Counted from the stretch's first letter, positions 8,066 to 16,882 are shown. The stretch is 64,000 bases of DNA from Streptomyces sp. NBC_01235 (GCF_035989285.1 NZ_CP108513.1:5828001-5892000); one strand, 5' to 3'. The notes: generated by a model not told the origin, from the sequence alone. Numbers and translations are program-made.

Positions 8066-9601
8066 TCAGTCCTGCCGGGCCCGTGCCACCACGACGGCCC
8101 CCAGCGCCGCCACCGCGGCCGTGGCCAGCAGCGCGTACTGCATCGCGTCGAGGAACACCGACTGGCCGACCCGCTCCAGAACACCGTGGGCGGCCGGACC
8201 GGTGAGGTCGGGCGGCAGCCCGACGGCCACGGACCGTACGGCCTGCTCGGTCCGGTCCGAGGGCAGCGTGACCCCGGCGGCCGCGAGCCGGGACGGCAAC
8301 CGGTCCGCCGTGTAGGTCATGACGACGGCGCTGACGACCGCGATGCCAAGGCTGCCCCCGACCTGCATGGCCGTCTGCTGCATCCCGCCGGCCACCCCGG
8401 ACAGTTCCTTCGGGGCGTTGCTGATGACGAGTTTCGTACCACCTACCATGACCGGGCTGAAGCCGAGGCCCAGCAGCAGGAAGCACAGGGTCGTGTGCAG
8501 GGTGCCGGAGTCCGCGTCGAGTCCGGCCAGGGCGCACATCGACGCGGCGATGACGGTCAGTCCGACGGCCACCGGGATCCGCGGGCCCGCCTTGCCGATC
8601 CAGATCGCCGCGGGCGGCGCACCCACGATCATCAGCAGGGTCAGGCTCAGGACCCGGACACCGGATTCGGCGGGCGAGAGACCGAGCACGTTCTGCAGGT
8701 AGAAGATCAGCACGAAGGGCGCGCCGACCATCACGCATCCCATCACGGCCATCGTGACGACACCCGAGGTGAACGGCGCCGAGCGGAACAGTCGCAGCGG
8801 CACCAGGGGGTGCGTGCTGCGCCGCTCCCACGCGACGAAGACGGCGCCGAGCACCGCACCCGCCGCGAGGTAGGGCAACGCCTCCAGTGAGGTCCGGCCG
8901 GCGTCCGCCACCACGGCCAGGCCCCACACCAGCGAACCGAGGGCACCGGCCACCAGCAGCATGCCGACGAGGTCGAGGCGACCGCCCGCGGCCTCGTCGC
9001 GCACGTCACCGAGGACGGTGACGCCCAGCACCAGGGCAATGGCACCCAGCGGAACGTTGAGGAAGAACACCCAGCCCCAGTGGGCGTGTTCGACGAGCAG
9101 ACCACCGACCACCGGACCGGCGGCGGTGGAGGCGGCGATGACGGCGCTGCGCACCGCGATGGGCTGGTTGAGCCGCTCGGGCGGGAACGCGCTGCGCAGC
9201 AGCCCCAGCGTGGCGGGCTGCATCAGCGCGCCGAAGACGCCCTGCACCACGCGCATGGCGACCACCCAGCCCAGGCTGGAGGACAGGCCGATGGCCACCG
9301 ACGAGGCGGTGAAACCCGAGGCGCCCACCAGGAACACCATGCGGTGTCCGAAGCGGTCGCCGAGCCGGCCCGCGGTGATCAGGAGCGCGGCCACGGCCAG
9401 CAGGTAGGCGTCGGTGACCCACTGGACGCCGGTGAGATCCGTGTGCAGGTCCGCCTGCATGGCCGGCTGGGCGACCGTGACGATCGTCGTGTCCAGCGAG
9501 ACCATCATCGCGCCGACGGACAGGGTCAGGACGGTCAGCCAGGGATGGCCGCGCAGGCCGTGCCGGGCGGCCCCCGCCACGGTGGTGTGCGGTCCGCTCA
9601 C
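8066..9601 (-). CDS. MFS drug:H+ antiporter, EmrB/QacA (14-TM) family
   Basis: This 511-aa integral membrane protein has many hydrophobic helices consistent with 14 TM segments. Visible signatures are the helix-1 motif MVSLDTTIVTVAQPAMQADL, GVQWVTDAYLL, motif A GRLGDRFGHR and the motif-C-like stretch TAAGPVVGGLL. Such proteins export drugs or endogenous metabolites using proton motive force. The GTG start (9599-9601) overlaps the stop of the hydroxylase gene by 4 bases, so the two are co-transcribed. Within the cluster it is the best candidate for product export and self-resistance. The short C-terminal extension after the last helix (ARARQD) is unremarkable. Confidence 0.9.
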   Translation of the reverse strand: MSGPHTTVAGAARHGLRGHPWLTVLTLSVGAMMVSLDTTIVTVAQPAMQADLHTDLTGVQWVTDAYLLAVAALLITAGRLGDRFGHRMVFLVGASGFTASSVAIGLSSSLGWVVAMRVVQGVFGALMQPATLGLLRSAFPPERLNQPIAVRSAVIAASTAAGPVVGGLLVEHAHWGWVFFLNVPLGAIALVLGVTVLGDVRDEAAGGRLDLVGMLLVAGALGSLVWGLAVVADAGRTSLEALPYLAAGAVLGAVFVAWERRSTHPLVPLRLFRSAPFTSGVVTMAVMGCVMVGAPFVLIFYLQNVLGLSPAESGVRVLSLTLLMIVGAPPAAIWIGKAGPRIPVAVGLTVIAASMCALAGLDADSGTLHTTLCFLLLGLGFSPVMVGGTKLVISNAPKELSGVAGGMQQTAMQVGGSLGIAVVSAVVMTYTADRLPSRLAAAGVTLPSDRTEQAVRSVAVGLPPDLTGPAAHGVLERVGQSVFLDAMQYALLATAAVAALGAVVVARARQD

Positions 9602-10533
9602 GTCGCCGCTCCGGGCAGCTGCGCGGTCGCGGACCGCGGCTCGGGGCGGTCGGCGTGGCCGGTGTCGGTGTCGGTGTCGTCGGCGGGCCTCCAGCCGGGC
9701 GGGCCGAAGACGTAGCCCAGCTTGTGCCGGAACGTCCTGGCCCCGCGCACGTCCCGCACCATGTTGGCGAACTCGTGCAGCTGGATCTTCCAGATGCTGA
9801 AGCTCTCCAACTGCTTGGTCAGGCCGTACGTCGGCCGGTGCAGCTCGGGCTGGAAGGTGCCGAAGATCCGGTCCCAGATGATGAGGATGCTGCCGAAGTT
9901 CTTGTCCAGGTACTCCGGGTCGTTGCCGTGGTGGACCCGGTGGTGCGAGGGCGTCACGAAGACGTACTCGATGGGCCGCGGCAGCTTGCCGACCTTCTCG
10001 GTGTGCGCGAACAGCCCCCACAGCAGGTGCACCGAGTGCATCGTGAACACCAGGGCGGGGTGGACGCCGAGGAGCGGCAGCGGCAGCCAGATCATCTTCT
10101 CGAACCACTGCGCCCACTTGCGGCGCAGCGCGGTGGACAGGTTCAGGTACCGGCTGGAGTGGTGGACCTGGTGACCGGCCCAGATCAGCCGGATGGCATG
10201 CGCGGCCCGGTGGTACCAGTAGAGCAGGAACTCGACGCCCCAGAAGACGATGAACCAGGTCGTCCAGGCCGTCGACGACAGGTGCCACGGCGCCACGTAC
10301 TCGTAGACCAGCAGGTACAGCGCCAGCGCCACGGTGCGCAGCAGGGTGGAGGAGACCAGCGCTCCGAGGCCGGTGATGATGCTCGCCCGGTGGTCCCGAA
10401 GGTCGTAGCCCTGCCGCTCGTCGGGGTCGTCACCGAACTTGATCGCCAGCAGCTCGATGACGATCAGCAGTGCCATCGCGGGCATCGCGTACACCGCGGG
10501 GTCGTGCAGCCGGTCGATCACCTTGTCGAGCAT
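9598..10533 (-). CDS. membrane di-iron hydroxylase, sterol desaturase/fatty acid hydroxylase superfamily
   Basis: The 311-aa membrane protein carries the full histidine set of this superfamily: HRAAH (HxxxH), HQVHHSS (HxxHH) and HRVHHG (HxxHH), which ligate a non-heme di-iron centre. At least three hydrophobic segments precede and surround the first motifs. Members hydroxylate or desaturate lipids, sterols or carotenoids at the membrane using O2. The C-terminal tail is Asp/Thr-rich and not conserved. It is the first gene of a leftward operon from a divergent promoter region with SARP-like repeats and is coupled to the exporter gene. A likely substrate is the acyl/polyketide chain or a lipid-linked product; this is inference. 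Confidence 0.85.
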   Translation of the reverse strand: MLDKVIDRLHDPAVYAMPAMALLIVIELLAIKFGDDPDERQGYDLRDHRASIITGLGALVSSTLLRTVALALYLLVYEYVAPWHLSSTAWTTWFIVFWGVEFLLYWYHRAAHAIRLIWAGHQVHHSSRYLNLSTALRRKWAQWFEKMIWLPLPLLGVHPALVFTMHSVHLLWGLFAHTEKVGKLPRPIEYVFVTPSHHRVHHGNDPEYLDKNFGSILIIWDRIFGTFQPELHRPTYGLTKQLESFSIWKIQLHEFANMVRDVRGARTFRHKLGYVFGPPGWRPADDTDTDTGHADRPEPRSATAQLPGAAT

Positions 10534-10632
10534 CAGGCCCCTCCTCGATTGGTACGTGCCGGGCCTGTCGCATGCGATCCGTCGGAAACCCCGGAACTGC
10601 CCGAGCGTTCACGCAGCGTAATTCGGGCTCCT

Positions 10633-10661
10633 TAAAACTGACTTACGAACTCCTTGCGAAC
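10633..10661 (-). promoter_or_regulatory. candidate SARP-binding direct repeats (leftward promoter)
   Basis: Read on the minus strand, heptamers GTTCGCA (10655-10661), GTTCGTA (10644-10650) and AGTTTTA (10633-10639) recur with an exact 11-bp period, the spacing used by SARP activators. A possible -10 TACGCT lies 12 bases further on (10615-10620), with a weaker GAATTA at the canonical 8-base distance. Assignment is by pattern only. Confidence 0.55.
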
Positions 10662-10710
10662 ATCGGGCAACGGTTATGCGTCCGGATCTTGTTGAGCAGG
10701 CCAATCAGTC

Positions 10711-10743
10711 GTTAAGCGAAGGTTAAGAGGAATTACTTATGCT
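10711..10743 (+). promoter_or_regulatory. candidate SARP-dependent promoter for the polyketide operon
   Basis: Heptamers GTTAAGC (10711-10717) and GTTAAGA (10722-10728) are spaced exactly 11 bp apart, followed after 9 bases by TATGCT (10738-10743), a good -10. This is the geometry of SARP-activated promoters, where the last repeat lies about 8 bp from the -10. It would drive the rightward operon beginning with the hydrolase gene. Confidence 0.6.
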
Positions 10744-10814
10744 CCAACTCCGGGCGGTCAGCGGTCGCAAACGAGAATCGCGTGGGCCATCTATGAGTTG
10801 TGAGCGGGGTAGCC

Positions 10815-11606
10815 ATGAGCGGGATTGATGTCGTCGTCCGGAGAATGCGGGCCGCGACACACGAGCGCCCCGTGCGTGCGCTGGCCCTGCACGGACTGGC
10901 AGCCACCGGCACCACCTGGAACGCCTACGGCCAGCATGCCGCGCCCGACGTCGAGTTGTGGACCGCGGAGCTGCCCTGGGGGCAGGTCGGCGCACCGGGG
11001 TGGAGCCTGCCGGGCGGCGACCCGGCCGACTGGATCGGCGCGGCGATGGACAAGGTGCCCGGGGGCGTCGACGTCCTGATCGCCCACTCCTACTCCGCGC
11101 TCCTGGCGCTGGAACACCTGGCCGCCGCTCCCCCGCAGGCCCGCCCCGGTGCGCTCGTGGTGGTCTCGCCCTTCCACCGGCGCGACCCGGCGGACTTCCA
11201 CTGGGACACCGCTCGGCACTACCTGAGCATCTTCCAGGACGTGTTCGACGAGGCGCTGTGCCTCGCCTCGACGCGCCCGCTGGACCCCGGGATGCGCCAC
11301 GACATGGCCCTGCTGGTACGCGACCGGGTCGGCCCCTACGGCTGGTTCCGCTTCTACGACAGCTACCTGCGCAGCCCATTCCTCGACACCGCCGCACTCG
11401 ACCTGCCGGTCCTCGCGGTGGCCGGCCGTGACGACCGGTTCGCGCCGCCCGAGGACGCCGCGGCCTTGGCCGAGACGCTGCCCCGCGGACGGCTGTGCCT
11501 GCTCGACGACTGCGGGCACTTCCCGATGGCCGAACAGCCGCGCGGGTTCGCCGACGCGGTCCACGCGTTCGTGAGCGAATCCGTCACATCCGCGGGGGTG
11601 AACTGA
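10815..11606 (+). CDS. alpha/beta hydrolase (possible thioesterase/acyltransferase of the cluster)
   Basis: The 263-aa protein has an oxyanion-hole HG motif (LALHGLAATGTTW, about residues 22-35), a nucleophile elbow AHSYSA with Ser92, an acid in AGRDDRF and a catalytic His in DDCGHFPMAEQP. The elbow deviates from GxSxG: the outer glycines are Ala and Ser. No signal peptide is seen. ATG 10815 is preferred; an in-frame GTG at 10800 would add five residues. It is the first gene of the rightward operon and ends 2 bases before the first KS gene. No PKS thioesterase domain is present elsewhere in the cluster, so this protein could release or transfer the acyl chain. That role is inferred from position. 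Confidence 0.8.
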   Translation: MSGIDVVVRRMRAATHERPVRALALHGLAATGTTWNAYGQHAAPDVELWTAELPWGQVGAPGWSLPGGDPADWIGAAMDKVPGGVDVLIAHSYSALLALEHLAAAPPQARPGALVVVSPFHRRDPADFHWDTARHYLSIFQDVFDEALCLASTRPLDPGMRHDMALLVRDRVGPYGWFRFYDSYLRSPFLDTAALDLPVLAVAGRDDRFAPPEDAAALAETLPRGRLCLLDDCGHFPMAEQPRGFADAVHAFVSESVTSAGVN

Positions 11607-11608
11607 GG

Positions 11609-12781
11609 ATGGCTGCCGCCACAGTCCCCGAGGTCCATGTCACCGGGCTCGGCGCGGTCAGCTGCCTCGGCACGGGGGTGGACGCGTTCTGGGCCGGGCT
11701 GACCTCGGCGGTTCCGCACCCGACCCCGGTGGCCGGGCTCACCGACCGGGTGCCCGACGTCCTCGCCTACCAGGTCCCGGACGGGCCGGAGTGGGCACCG
11801 AGCGCCGGTGAGCCGTACGGCCGGGCCACCCGGCTCGCGCTGCACGCGGCCCGGCAGGCCGTGGCCGACGCGGGGCTGAGCGAGGACGAGACCGCCGACA
11901 TGGCTGTGGTGATGGGCACCGCGGCCGGTGAGAGCGGCGAGCGCGACGGCCTGTCGTCCCCGGCGGCGACGTGGGCGCCGGTGTTCCGGCTCGCCTCCGA
12001 GGTCGGCGGCGAACTCGGCGCGTTCGGCACCAACATCAACGTCAGCAACGCCTGTGCCGCCAGCGGGTACGCCCTGTCGATCGCCATGGATCTTGTGCGC
12101 CGCGGCGAGGCCGACACCGTGCTGGTCGGGGGTGCGGAGGCGCTGTCGTGGGCGCCGCTGGCCAGCTTCAGCCGGCTCGGGGCGAACGACCCCGAACTGT
12201 GCCGTCCGTTCGATACCGATCGCCGGGGCACCGTGTTCGGGGAGGGCGCGGCGATGCTCGTCGTGCAGTCCGCGCGCGCCGCGGCGGGCAGGCCGTCGTA
12301 CGGCCGGCTGCGCGGCACCGGCTGGAGCTGCGACGCCCATCACCTCACCGCCCCCGACCCGGCGGGCGACCAGCCCCTGCGGGCGGCTCGCGAGGCCCTG
12401 CGGGAGGCGGCGGACGGTGCCGAGGACATCGGCTGCGTGGTGCCGCACGGCACGGGGACCGAGCAGAACGACGTACTGGAGACCCGCGTGCTGCGCGAGG
12501 TGCTCGGCGAACACCTGGAGCGAGTACCGCTGTTCAGCCTGAAGGCATTCATCGGACACACCGCGGGCGCGGCCGCCGCGTTCGCCGTCGTGGCCGCCGC
12601 ACTGATGTCACGGCACGCGCTCGTCCCCGCGAACATCGCCCCACAACGGCAGGACCCCGCGTGCCCGGTGTGGCTGCCGCGGACGGGCCCCGTACGGCTG
12701 GAGCGGCCCCGGATCCTGCTCAACGCCTACGCGTTCGGCGGCAGCAACTGCTCGCTGGTGTTCGGGGGTGAGACGCGGTGA
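11609..12781 (+). CDS. beta-ketoacyl-ACP synthase (KS-alpha type, first pair)
   Basis: The 390-aa thiolase-fold condensing enzyme of the FabF/type II PKS class opens with VHVTGLGAVSCLG. It has nucleophile Cys149 in NACAASGYAL, His280 in PHGTGTEQND and His317 in FIGHTAGA, the complete Cys-His-His triad for decarboxylative Claisen condensation. Length is slightly short of typical KS-alpha proteins (about 410-425). Its stop overlaps the GTG start of the partner KS-like gene by 4 bases, as in KS-alpha/KS-beta pairs. The motif alignment is closer to reducing type II systems than to aromatic PKS, but by eye this remains tentative. Confidence 0.9.
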   Translation: MAAATVPEVHVTGLGAVSCLGTGVDAFWAGLTSAVPHPTPVAGLTDRVPDVLAYQVPDGPEWAPSAGEPYGRATRLALHAARQAVADAGLSEDETADMAVVMGTAAGESGERDGLSSPAATWAPVFRLASEVGGELGAFGTNINVSNACAASGYALSIAMDLVRRGEADTVLVGGAEALSWAPLASFSRLGANDPELCRPFDTDRRGTVFGEGAAMLVVQSARAAAGRPSYGRLRGTGWSCDAHHLTAPDPAGDQPLRAAREALREAADGAEDIGCVVPHGTGTEQNDVLETRVLREVLGEHLERVPLFSLKAFIGHTAGAAAAFAVVAAALMSRHALVPANIAPQRQDPACPVWLPRTGPVRLERPRILLNAYAFGGSNCSLVFGGETR

Positions 12782-13713
12782 CCGCCCGTGACACCGTGGC
12801 CGAGGCGACGGTCACCGGCATCGGCCTCGTCGTACCGCCCGTGCCGCTCCCGCGGGACGCAGCGTGGTTCGACCACCGCACCCGGCTGGGTCGCGGCTAC
12901 CGATACCTGCCGGAGGCCTGCCACTACCTGCTGGCGGCCGCCCGGGAGGCGCTGGCCGAAGCGGAACCCGAGCAGCATGCCGAGGAGCGGCGGGGGATCG
13001 TCGTCGGCACCAACAGCGCCGTGACCGCACTGCACTCCGACATCGCGGGGGCCGTACGCGTCGGAGGTTTCGACACGCTCAGCCCCATGACCGTGCCCTT
13101 CTTCTCGGTGAACCTCGTCGCCGCCAAGCTGTCCACCGAACACGGGTTCAAGGCCTTCAACCTCACCGTGAGTTCACCCCAGGTGGCCGGTCTGGAAGCG
13201 GTGCACCTGGCCTCCCACGCGCTGTCCGCCGGGCGCGGCGACCTGGTCCTCGCGGGGGCCACCGAGGCACCCGACCCGCGGGCCGGCGACGCCGTACCCG
13301 AGTCGGGGGCCGCGCTGCTGCTCCTGCGGGCCCGGACCGCCCACGCCGCCGGACCCGTCGTACGGACCGCGCTGCGCTTTCTGCCGCCCCGGGCCGCCGC
13401 CACCCCGGCCGGGCGCGAGCGGGCCGGGCGCGCGGTACAGGCCGCGCTGGACGGGGTGTGCCCGGCGCGCCCGCTGTCCCTGCACCTGGTGACCGACCAC
13501 TCGCCCACGGCGCGCACGGCCGCGGCCGCGGTGCGCGCCTGGTGCGCCGGCACCACCGCGGTGACGGACGTGGTCGGCCCGGCCCGGGCGGGCGCACTGG
13601 CCCCGCTCGAGCTGCTCGCCCGCGCCCTGCGGCCGGACCGCCCCGGCCCCGAGGCAGTGGTCGTCGCCTCCCGGGAAGGCAACCTCGCCTTCGCCGCCGT
13701 CGACGCCCGCTGA
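12778..13713 (+). CDS. short KS-like/chain length factor-like protein (first pair partner)
   Basis: The 311-aa protein has a thiolase-fold N-terminus (ATVTGIGLVVPP) but is about 100 residues shorter than a normal KS. At the active-site position it reads SSPQVAGLEAV. Aligned with KS-alpha CxSGLDA, Gln replaces Cys, the hallmark of chain length factors. The HGTGT and GHTxGA histidine motifs are not recognisable in the C-terminal part. It is probably non-condensing and acts as a heterodimer partner of the preceding KS that shapes chain length, or it is in decay. The gene is translationally coupled to the KS gene (GTGA overlap). Confidence 0.75.
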   Translation: MTARDTVAEATVTGIGLVVPPVPLPRDAAWFDHRTRLGRGYRYLPEACHYLLAAAREALAEAEPEQHAEERRGIVVGTNSAVTALHSDIAGAVRVGGFDTLSPMTVPFFSVNLVAAKLSTEHGFKAFNLTVSSPQVAGLEAVHLASHALSAGRGDLVLAGATEAPDPRAGDAVPESGAALLLLRARTAHAAGPVVRTALRFLPPRAAATPAGRERAGRAVQAALDGVCPARPLSLHLVTDHSPTARTAAAAVRAWCAGTTAVTDVVGPARAGALAPLELLARALRPDRPGPEAVVVASREGNLAFAAVDAR

Positions 13714-13716
13714 GAC

Positions 13717-13737
13717 CCGTGGGCGGCGTTCCCACGG
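13717..13737 (+). other. intra-operon hairpin
   Basis: A 7-bp perfect stem CCGTGGG/CCCACGG with a 7-base loop lies 4 bases after the CLF-like stop and 43 bases before the reductase start. No T tract follows. It may attenuate transcription or mark an mRNA processing or stability site inside the polyketide operon. Confidence 0.45.
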
Positions 13738-13779
13738 ACCACCCTCCCCACCGACCCATCCACCGAGCAAGAGGAAAGC

Positions 13780-14574
13780 ATGCTGTCATCCGTCAAGGGA
13801 TCGTGGTGCCTGATACTCGGCGCCTCCAGCGGCATGGGCCGGGCCACCGCCCTCGCCATGGCCCGCGAGGGCGCCAACGTCTTCGGCGTCTACTTCGGCA
13901 CCTCCGCCCAGCAGGAGGAGGCCGACGCGCTCGTCGAGGAACTGCACGCCCTCGGCGTCCGGACCTCGTTCCACAACCTCAACGCCGCCAAGGCGCAGAC
14001 GCGTACCGAGGTCGTCGAGCGACTGGCCGAACTGACCGGCCCGGACGGAGTGCGGGTGCTGCTGCACTCGCTCGCCTTCGGCAGTCTGCTCCCGTTCATT
14101 CCGCAGGAGGGACAGCCGGACGTCATCACGCCCCGGCAGATGGACATGACGGTCGACGTCATGGGCCACAGCCTCGTCTACTGGGTGCGCGACCTGTACA
14201 CCGCGGGCCTGCTGACCCGCGGTTCCAAGGTGTTCGCGCTGACCAGCCGCGGCGACGCCCGGGTCATGCCGAGCTACGGCGCGGTGTCCGCCGCGAAGTC
14301 CGCCCTCGTCTCCCACGTCCGGCAGCTGGCCGTCGAACTGGCGCCCTCGGGCATCGCCGTGAACGCCCTGCGCGCCGGACTCACCATGACCCCGGCCCTG
14401 GTCCGCATCCCCGGCAGCGACGTCCTGGCCGACCGGGCCGGCGCGGCGAACCCACACGGCCGGATCACCACGACCGAGGACGTCGCCGAAGCCGTCGTGA
14501 TGCTGTCCGCCAGTGGCTCCTCCTGGATCACCGGCAACGTCATCGACGTCGACGGCGGCGAAGGACTCGTCTGA
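13780..14574 (+). CDS. SDR enoyl-ACP reductase-like protein (FabL/FabI type)
   Basis: This 264-aa short-chain dehydrogenase has the classical GASSGMG cofactor loop (14-20) and a Tyr166-x6-Lys173 catalytic pair (SYGAVSAAK). Tyr-x6-Lys is the spacing of enoyl-ACP reductases, whereas ketoreductases use Tyr-x3-Lys. The combination of a GxxxGxG loop with Tyr-x6-Lys resembles FabL. It probably reduces enoyl-ACP intermediates with NAD(P)H. A purine-rich ribosome site (AAGAGGAAAG) precedes the ATG. It lies in the type II set before the ACP gene, so it likely supplies the ER step for chains built by the KS/CLF pairs. No discrete dehydratase gene is visible beside it. Confidence 0.8.
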   Translation: MLSSVKGSWCLILGASSGMGRATALAMAREGANVFGVYFGTSAQQEEADALVEELHALGVRTSFHNLNAAKAQTRTEVVERLAELTGPDGVRVLLHSLAFGSLLPFIPQEGQPDVITPRQMDMTVDVMGHSLVYWVRDLYTAGLLTRGSKVFALTSRGDARVMPSYGAVSAAKSALVSHVRQLAVELAPSGIAVNALRAGLTMTPALVRIPGSDVLADRAGAANPHGRITTTEDVAEAVVMLSASGSSWITGNVIDVDGGEGLV

Positions 14575-14629
14575 CCTGCCGGCCCCGCTGTCCCCGACCC
14601 TGCCCAGCACCCACGACGGAGGAACCGCC

Positions 14630-14890
14630 ATGCCCGAACTCACCACCCCGCTCGACCTGGAAGACCTGCGCGTCACCATCGCCGAGGTCATCGACGTCGA
14701 CGTCGCCGAGGTCACCGACACCGCGGACTTCAAGGAGACACTCGACGTCGACTCCCTGCTGGCGCTGGAGATCCTGGTCACCCTGGAGCGCAAGTACGGG
14801 GTGAAGCTGGCCGAGTCGAACCTGCAGAAGGTGCGCTCGCTCCAGGAGACCTACGCGCTGCTCGCCGAGCACTTCGAGGCGTCCTCATGA
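14630..14890 (+). CDS. acyl carrier protein
   Basis: This 86-aa acidic helical protein carries the phosphopantetheine attachment motif DVDSLLALE with Ser42. The ATG at 14630 follows a GACGGAGGAACC ribosome site and gives a normal ACP length. Its stop overlaps the next ketoreductase ATG (ATGA). It most likely carries the growing chain for the type II KS, KR and ER proteins encoded around it. Confidence 0.95.
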   Translation: MPELTTPLDLEDLRVTIAEVIDVDVAEVTDTADFKETLDVDSLLALEILVTLERKYGVKLAESNLQKVRSLQETYALLAEHFEASS

Positions 14891-15630
14891 CAGCCGGCAC
14901 CCGCACGGCCCTGGTCACCGGCGGCTCCCGCGGCATCGGCCGCGCGGTGGTCGAGCGCTTCCTGGCCGACGGATACGACGTCGGTTACTGCCACCGCACC
15001 CCGTCCGCCGGAGCCGCCGAGCTCGATGAGCTCGCCGACAAGTACGGCGTGCGGGTACACGGGGCCGTGGTGGACGTGACGGACCAGAGCGCGGTGCGCG
15101 ACTGGCTGGAGGAGACCGAGGAACGTCTCGGCGCCGTCGACGCGTTGGTGACCAACGCCGGAATCATCCGGGACATGCCCCTGGCCGTGATGGACCGGGA
15201 GCACTGGGACGCCGTCGTCGACACCAATCTCACGGGGACGTTCACCGTGTGCCGGGCGGCGATCATGACCATGATGCGCCGTCGCCGGGGCGCGATCGTC
15301 AACGTGTCGTCCGTGGCCGGCCTGCGCGGCAACGCCTCGCAGACCAACTACGCGGCCTCGAAGGCCGGGATCGTCGGCTTCTCCAAGTCGCTGGCCAAGG
15401 AAGTGGCCCGGTTCGGCATCCGCGCCAACGTGGTGGCGCCGGGACTCATCGAGACGGACATGACAGCCGGCCTGGACGAGAAGGCCCACCGGAAGGTCGT
15501 CGCCGACATCCCGCTGCGGCGGACCGGCACGCCGGACGAGGTCGCCGACGCGGTCGCCTTCCTCGCCTCGGACCGTGCCGCCTACATCACCGGCCAGGTC
15601 ATCCAGATCGACGGCGGAATCGGCATCTGA
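14887..15630 (+). CDS. 3-oxoacyl-ACP reductase (FabG-type ketoreductase)
   Basis: The 247-aa SDR protein has TGGSRGIG (11-18), NAG (90-92), and the catalytic Ser142, Tyr155 and Lys159 (NYAASKAG). It ends in the family motif TGQVIQIDGGIGI. It reduces beta-ketoacyl-ACP to the beta-hydroxy form with NADPH. Start and stop positions place it in a coupled ACP-KR-KS-CLF string: its ATG overlaps the ACP stop, and the next KS starts 10 bases after its stop. A role in primary fatty acid synthesis is less likely given the neighbours. Confidence 0.93.
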   Translation: MTAGTRTALVTGGSRGIGRAVVERFLADGYDVGYCHRTPSAGAAELDELADKYGVRVHGAVVDVTDQSAVRDWLEETEERLGAVDALVTNAGIIRDMPLAVMDREHWDAVVDTNLTGTFTVCRAAIMTMMRRRRGAIVNVSSVAGLRGNASQTNYAASKAGIVGFSKSLAKEVARFGIRANVVAPGLIETDMTAGLDEKAHRKVVADIPLRRTGTPDEVADAVAFLASDRAAYITGQVIQIDGGIGI

Positions 15631-15640
15631 GGGAGCACAG

Positions 15641-16882
15641 GTGAACGCAGTGGTGGACCCCTCCGCCCGCGTGGTGGTGACCGGCCTCGGCGTCCTCACC
15701 CCCATCGGGGAGACGCTGGAGGACTTCTGGGACGCCGCCGTACGCGGAGTCGTCGGCACCCGCCCGCTGGACCGGCCCGACGCCGCCGACTTCGCGGGCC
15801 GGCTGGCCGGTGAGGTGCGCGGTTTCGTCGCCTCGCGCGGCGACGGCGACCGTGTCACCCGCCTGGCGGTGGCGGCCGCGTCGGCGGCGACCGCCGACGC
15901 CGGCCTCGCGCCGTGGGCGGGCGACCCGGCCCGGGCGGGGGTGTGCTTCGGCACGCTGCTGGGGAACCGGGCGGCGCTGGAACCGGCGGTGACGCGGTTC
16001 CACCGGGGCGCGGACACAGGTGCGGGCGCGGGCGGTGCGGGCGCCCCGCCCACGAGGCCACGCCCCGTCGTGGGCCTCGCCGACGCCGTCGCCCGGGAGC
16101 ACGGATTCCTCGGGCCCAGCTCGGTCGTGGCGACCGCCTGCGCGTCGGGCAACAGTGCGCTCGCATACGCCGGGGAGGCGATCCGGGCCGGCCGGGCCGA
16201 CGTGATGGTCGCGGGCGGGGCGGACGAGTTGTCCACCGGCATCATGATGATGTTCGCCAGCCTGCGCTCGCTCACCGACGACGCGCTGCGCCCGTTCGAC
16301 CGCAACCGCTCCGGACTGGTCGTCTCCGAGGGCGCCGCCGCTCTCGTCCTGGAGTCGTACGAGCACGCCCGCCTGCGCGGAGCGCGCGTGTACGCCGAGC
16401 TCGCCGGGTGGGCGTCCGCCTGCGACGCACACCACATGACGGCACCGCATCCGCAAGGGCGCGGCGCCCGCCGCTCCCTGGAGCGGGCCCTGGCCATGTC
16501 CGGGGTGCCGCTCGACCGGGTCGGGCACATCAGCGCGCACGGCACCGGCACCCCGTCGAACGACAGCGTCGAGGCCGCGGCCGTGCGGGCCGTCTTCGGG
16601 GAGCGCGGCCCCGCCGTCTCCTCCCTGAAGGGGGCGCTCGGGCACACCCAGGGCGCGGCCAGCGCGATCGAGGCGGTGGCCTGTGTGCTCGCGCTGCGCG
16701 ACGGCGTGATCCCGCCCACCGCCAACCTCGTCGACCCGGACCCCGACTGCGCGGTCGACGTCGTGTACGGCGCGGCCCGGGAGGCGCCGCTGGACGTGGT
16801 CGTCAACAACGCTTTCGGTTTCGGGGGCAACACGGCCTGCACCGTGTTCACCCGGCTGGGCCCGGGAGGGAACACAGGATGA
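15641..16882 (+). CDS. beta-ketoacyl-ACP synthase (KS-alpha type, second pair)
   Basis: The 413-aa KS has a complete triad: Cys167 (ATACASGN), His300 (SAHGTGTPSND) and His335 (LGHTQGAASA). It begins VVVTGLGVLTPIGE. The GTG at 15641 has a GAGGGAG site 5-6 bases upstream and fits the family start. A Gly/Ala-rich loop (GADTGAGAGGAGA, about 123-135) is inserted before the active-site block. Its stop overlaps the next KS-like ATG by 4 bases, a typical KS-alpha/KS-beta arrangement. This second pair probably performs another set of elongations, or works with a different partner, than the pair at 11609-13713. Confidence 0.92.
   Translation: MNAVVDPSARVVVTGLGVLTPIGETLEDFWDAAVRGVVGTRPLDRPDAADFAGRLAGEVRGFVASRGDGDRVTRLAVAAASAATADAGLAPWAGDPARAGVCFGTLLGNRAALEPAVTRFHRGADTGAGAGGAGAPPTRPRPVVGLADAVAREHGFLGPSSVVATACASGNSALAYAGEAIRAGRADVMVAGGADELSTGIMMMFASLRSLTDDALRPFDRNRSGLVVSEGAAALVLESYEHARLRGARVYAELAGWASACDAHHMTAPHPQGRGARRSLERALAMSGVPLDRVGHISAHGTGTPSNDSVEAAAVRAVFGERGPAVSSLKGALGHTQGAASAIEAVACVLALRDGVIPPTANLVDPDPDCAVDVVYGAAREAPLDVVVNNAFGFGGNTACTVFTRLGPGGNTG

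Noticed and set aside
9602..10288. N-terminal extension of the MFS transporter
   Set aside because: It overlaps the well-supported di-iron hydroxylase in another frame and lacks membrane helices.
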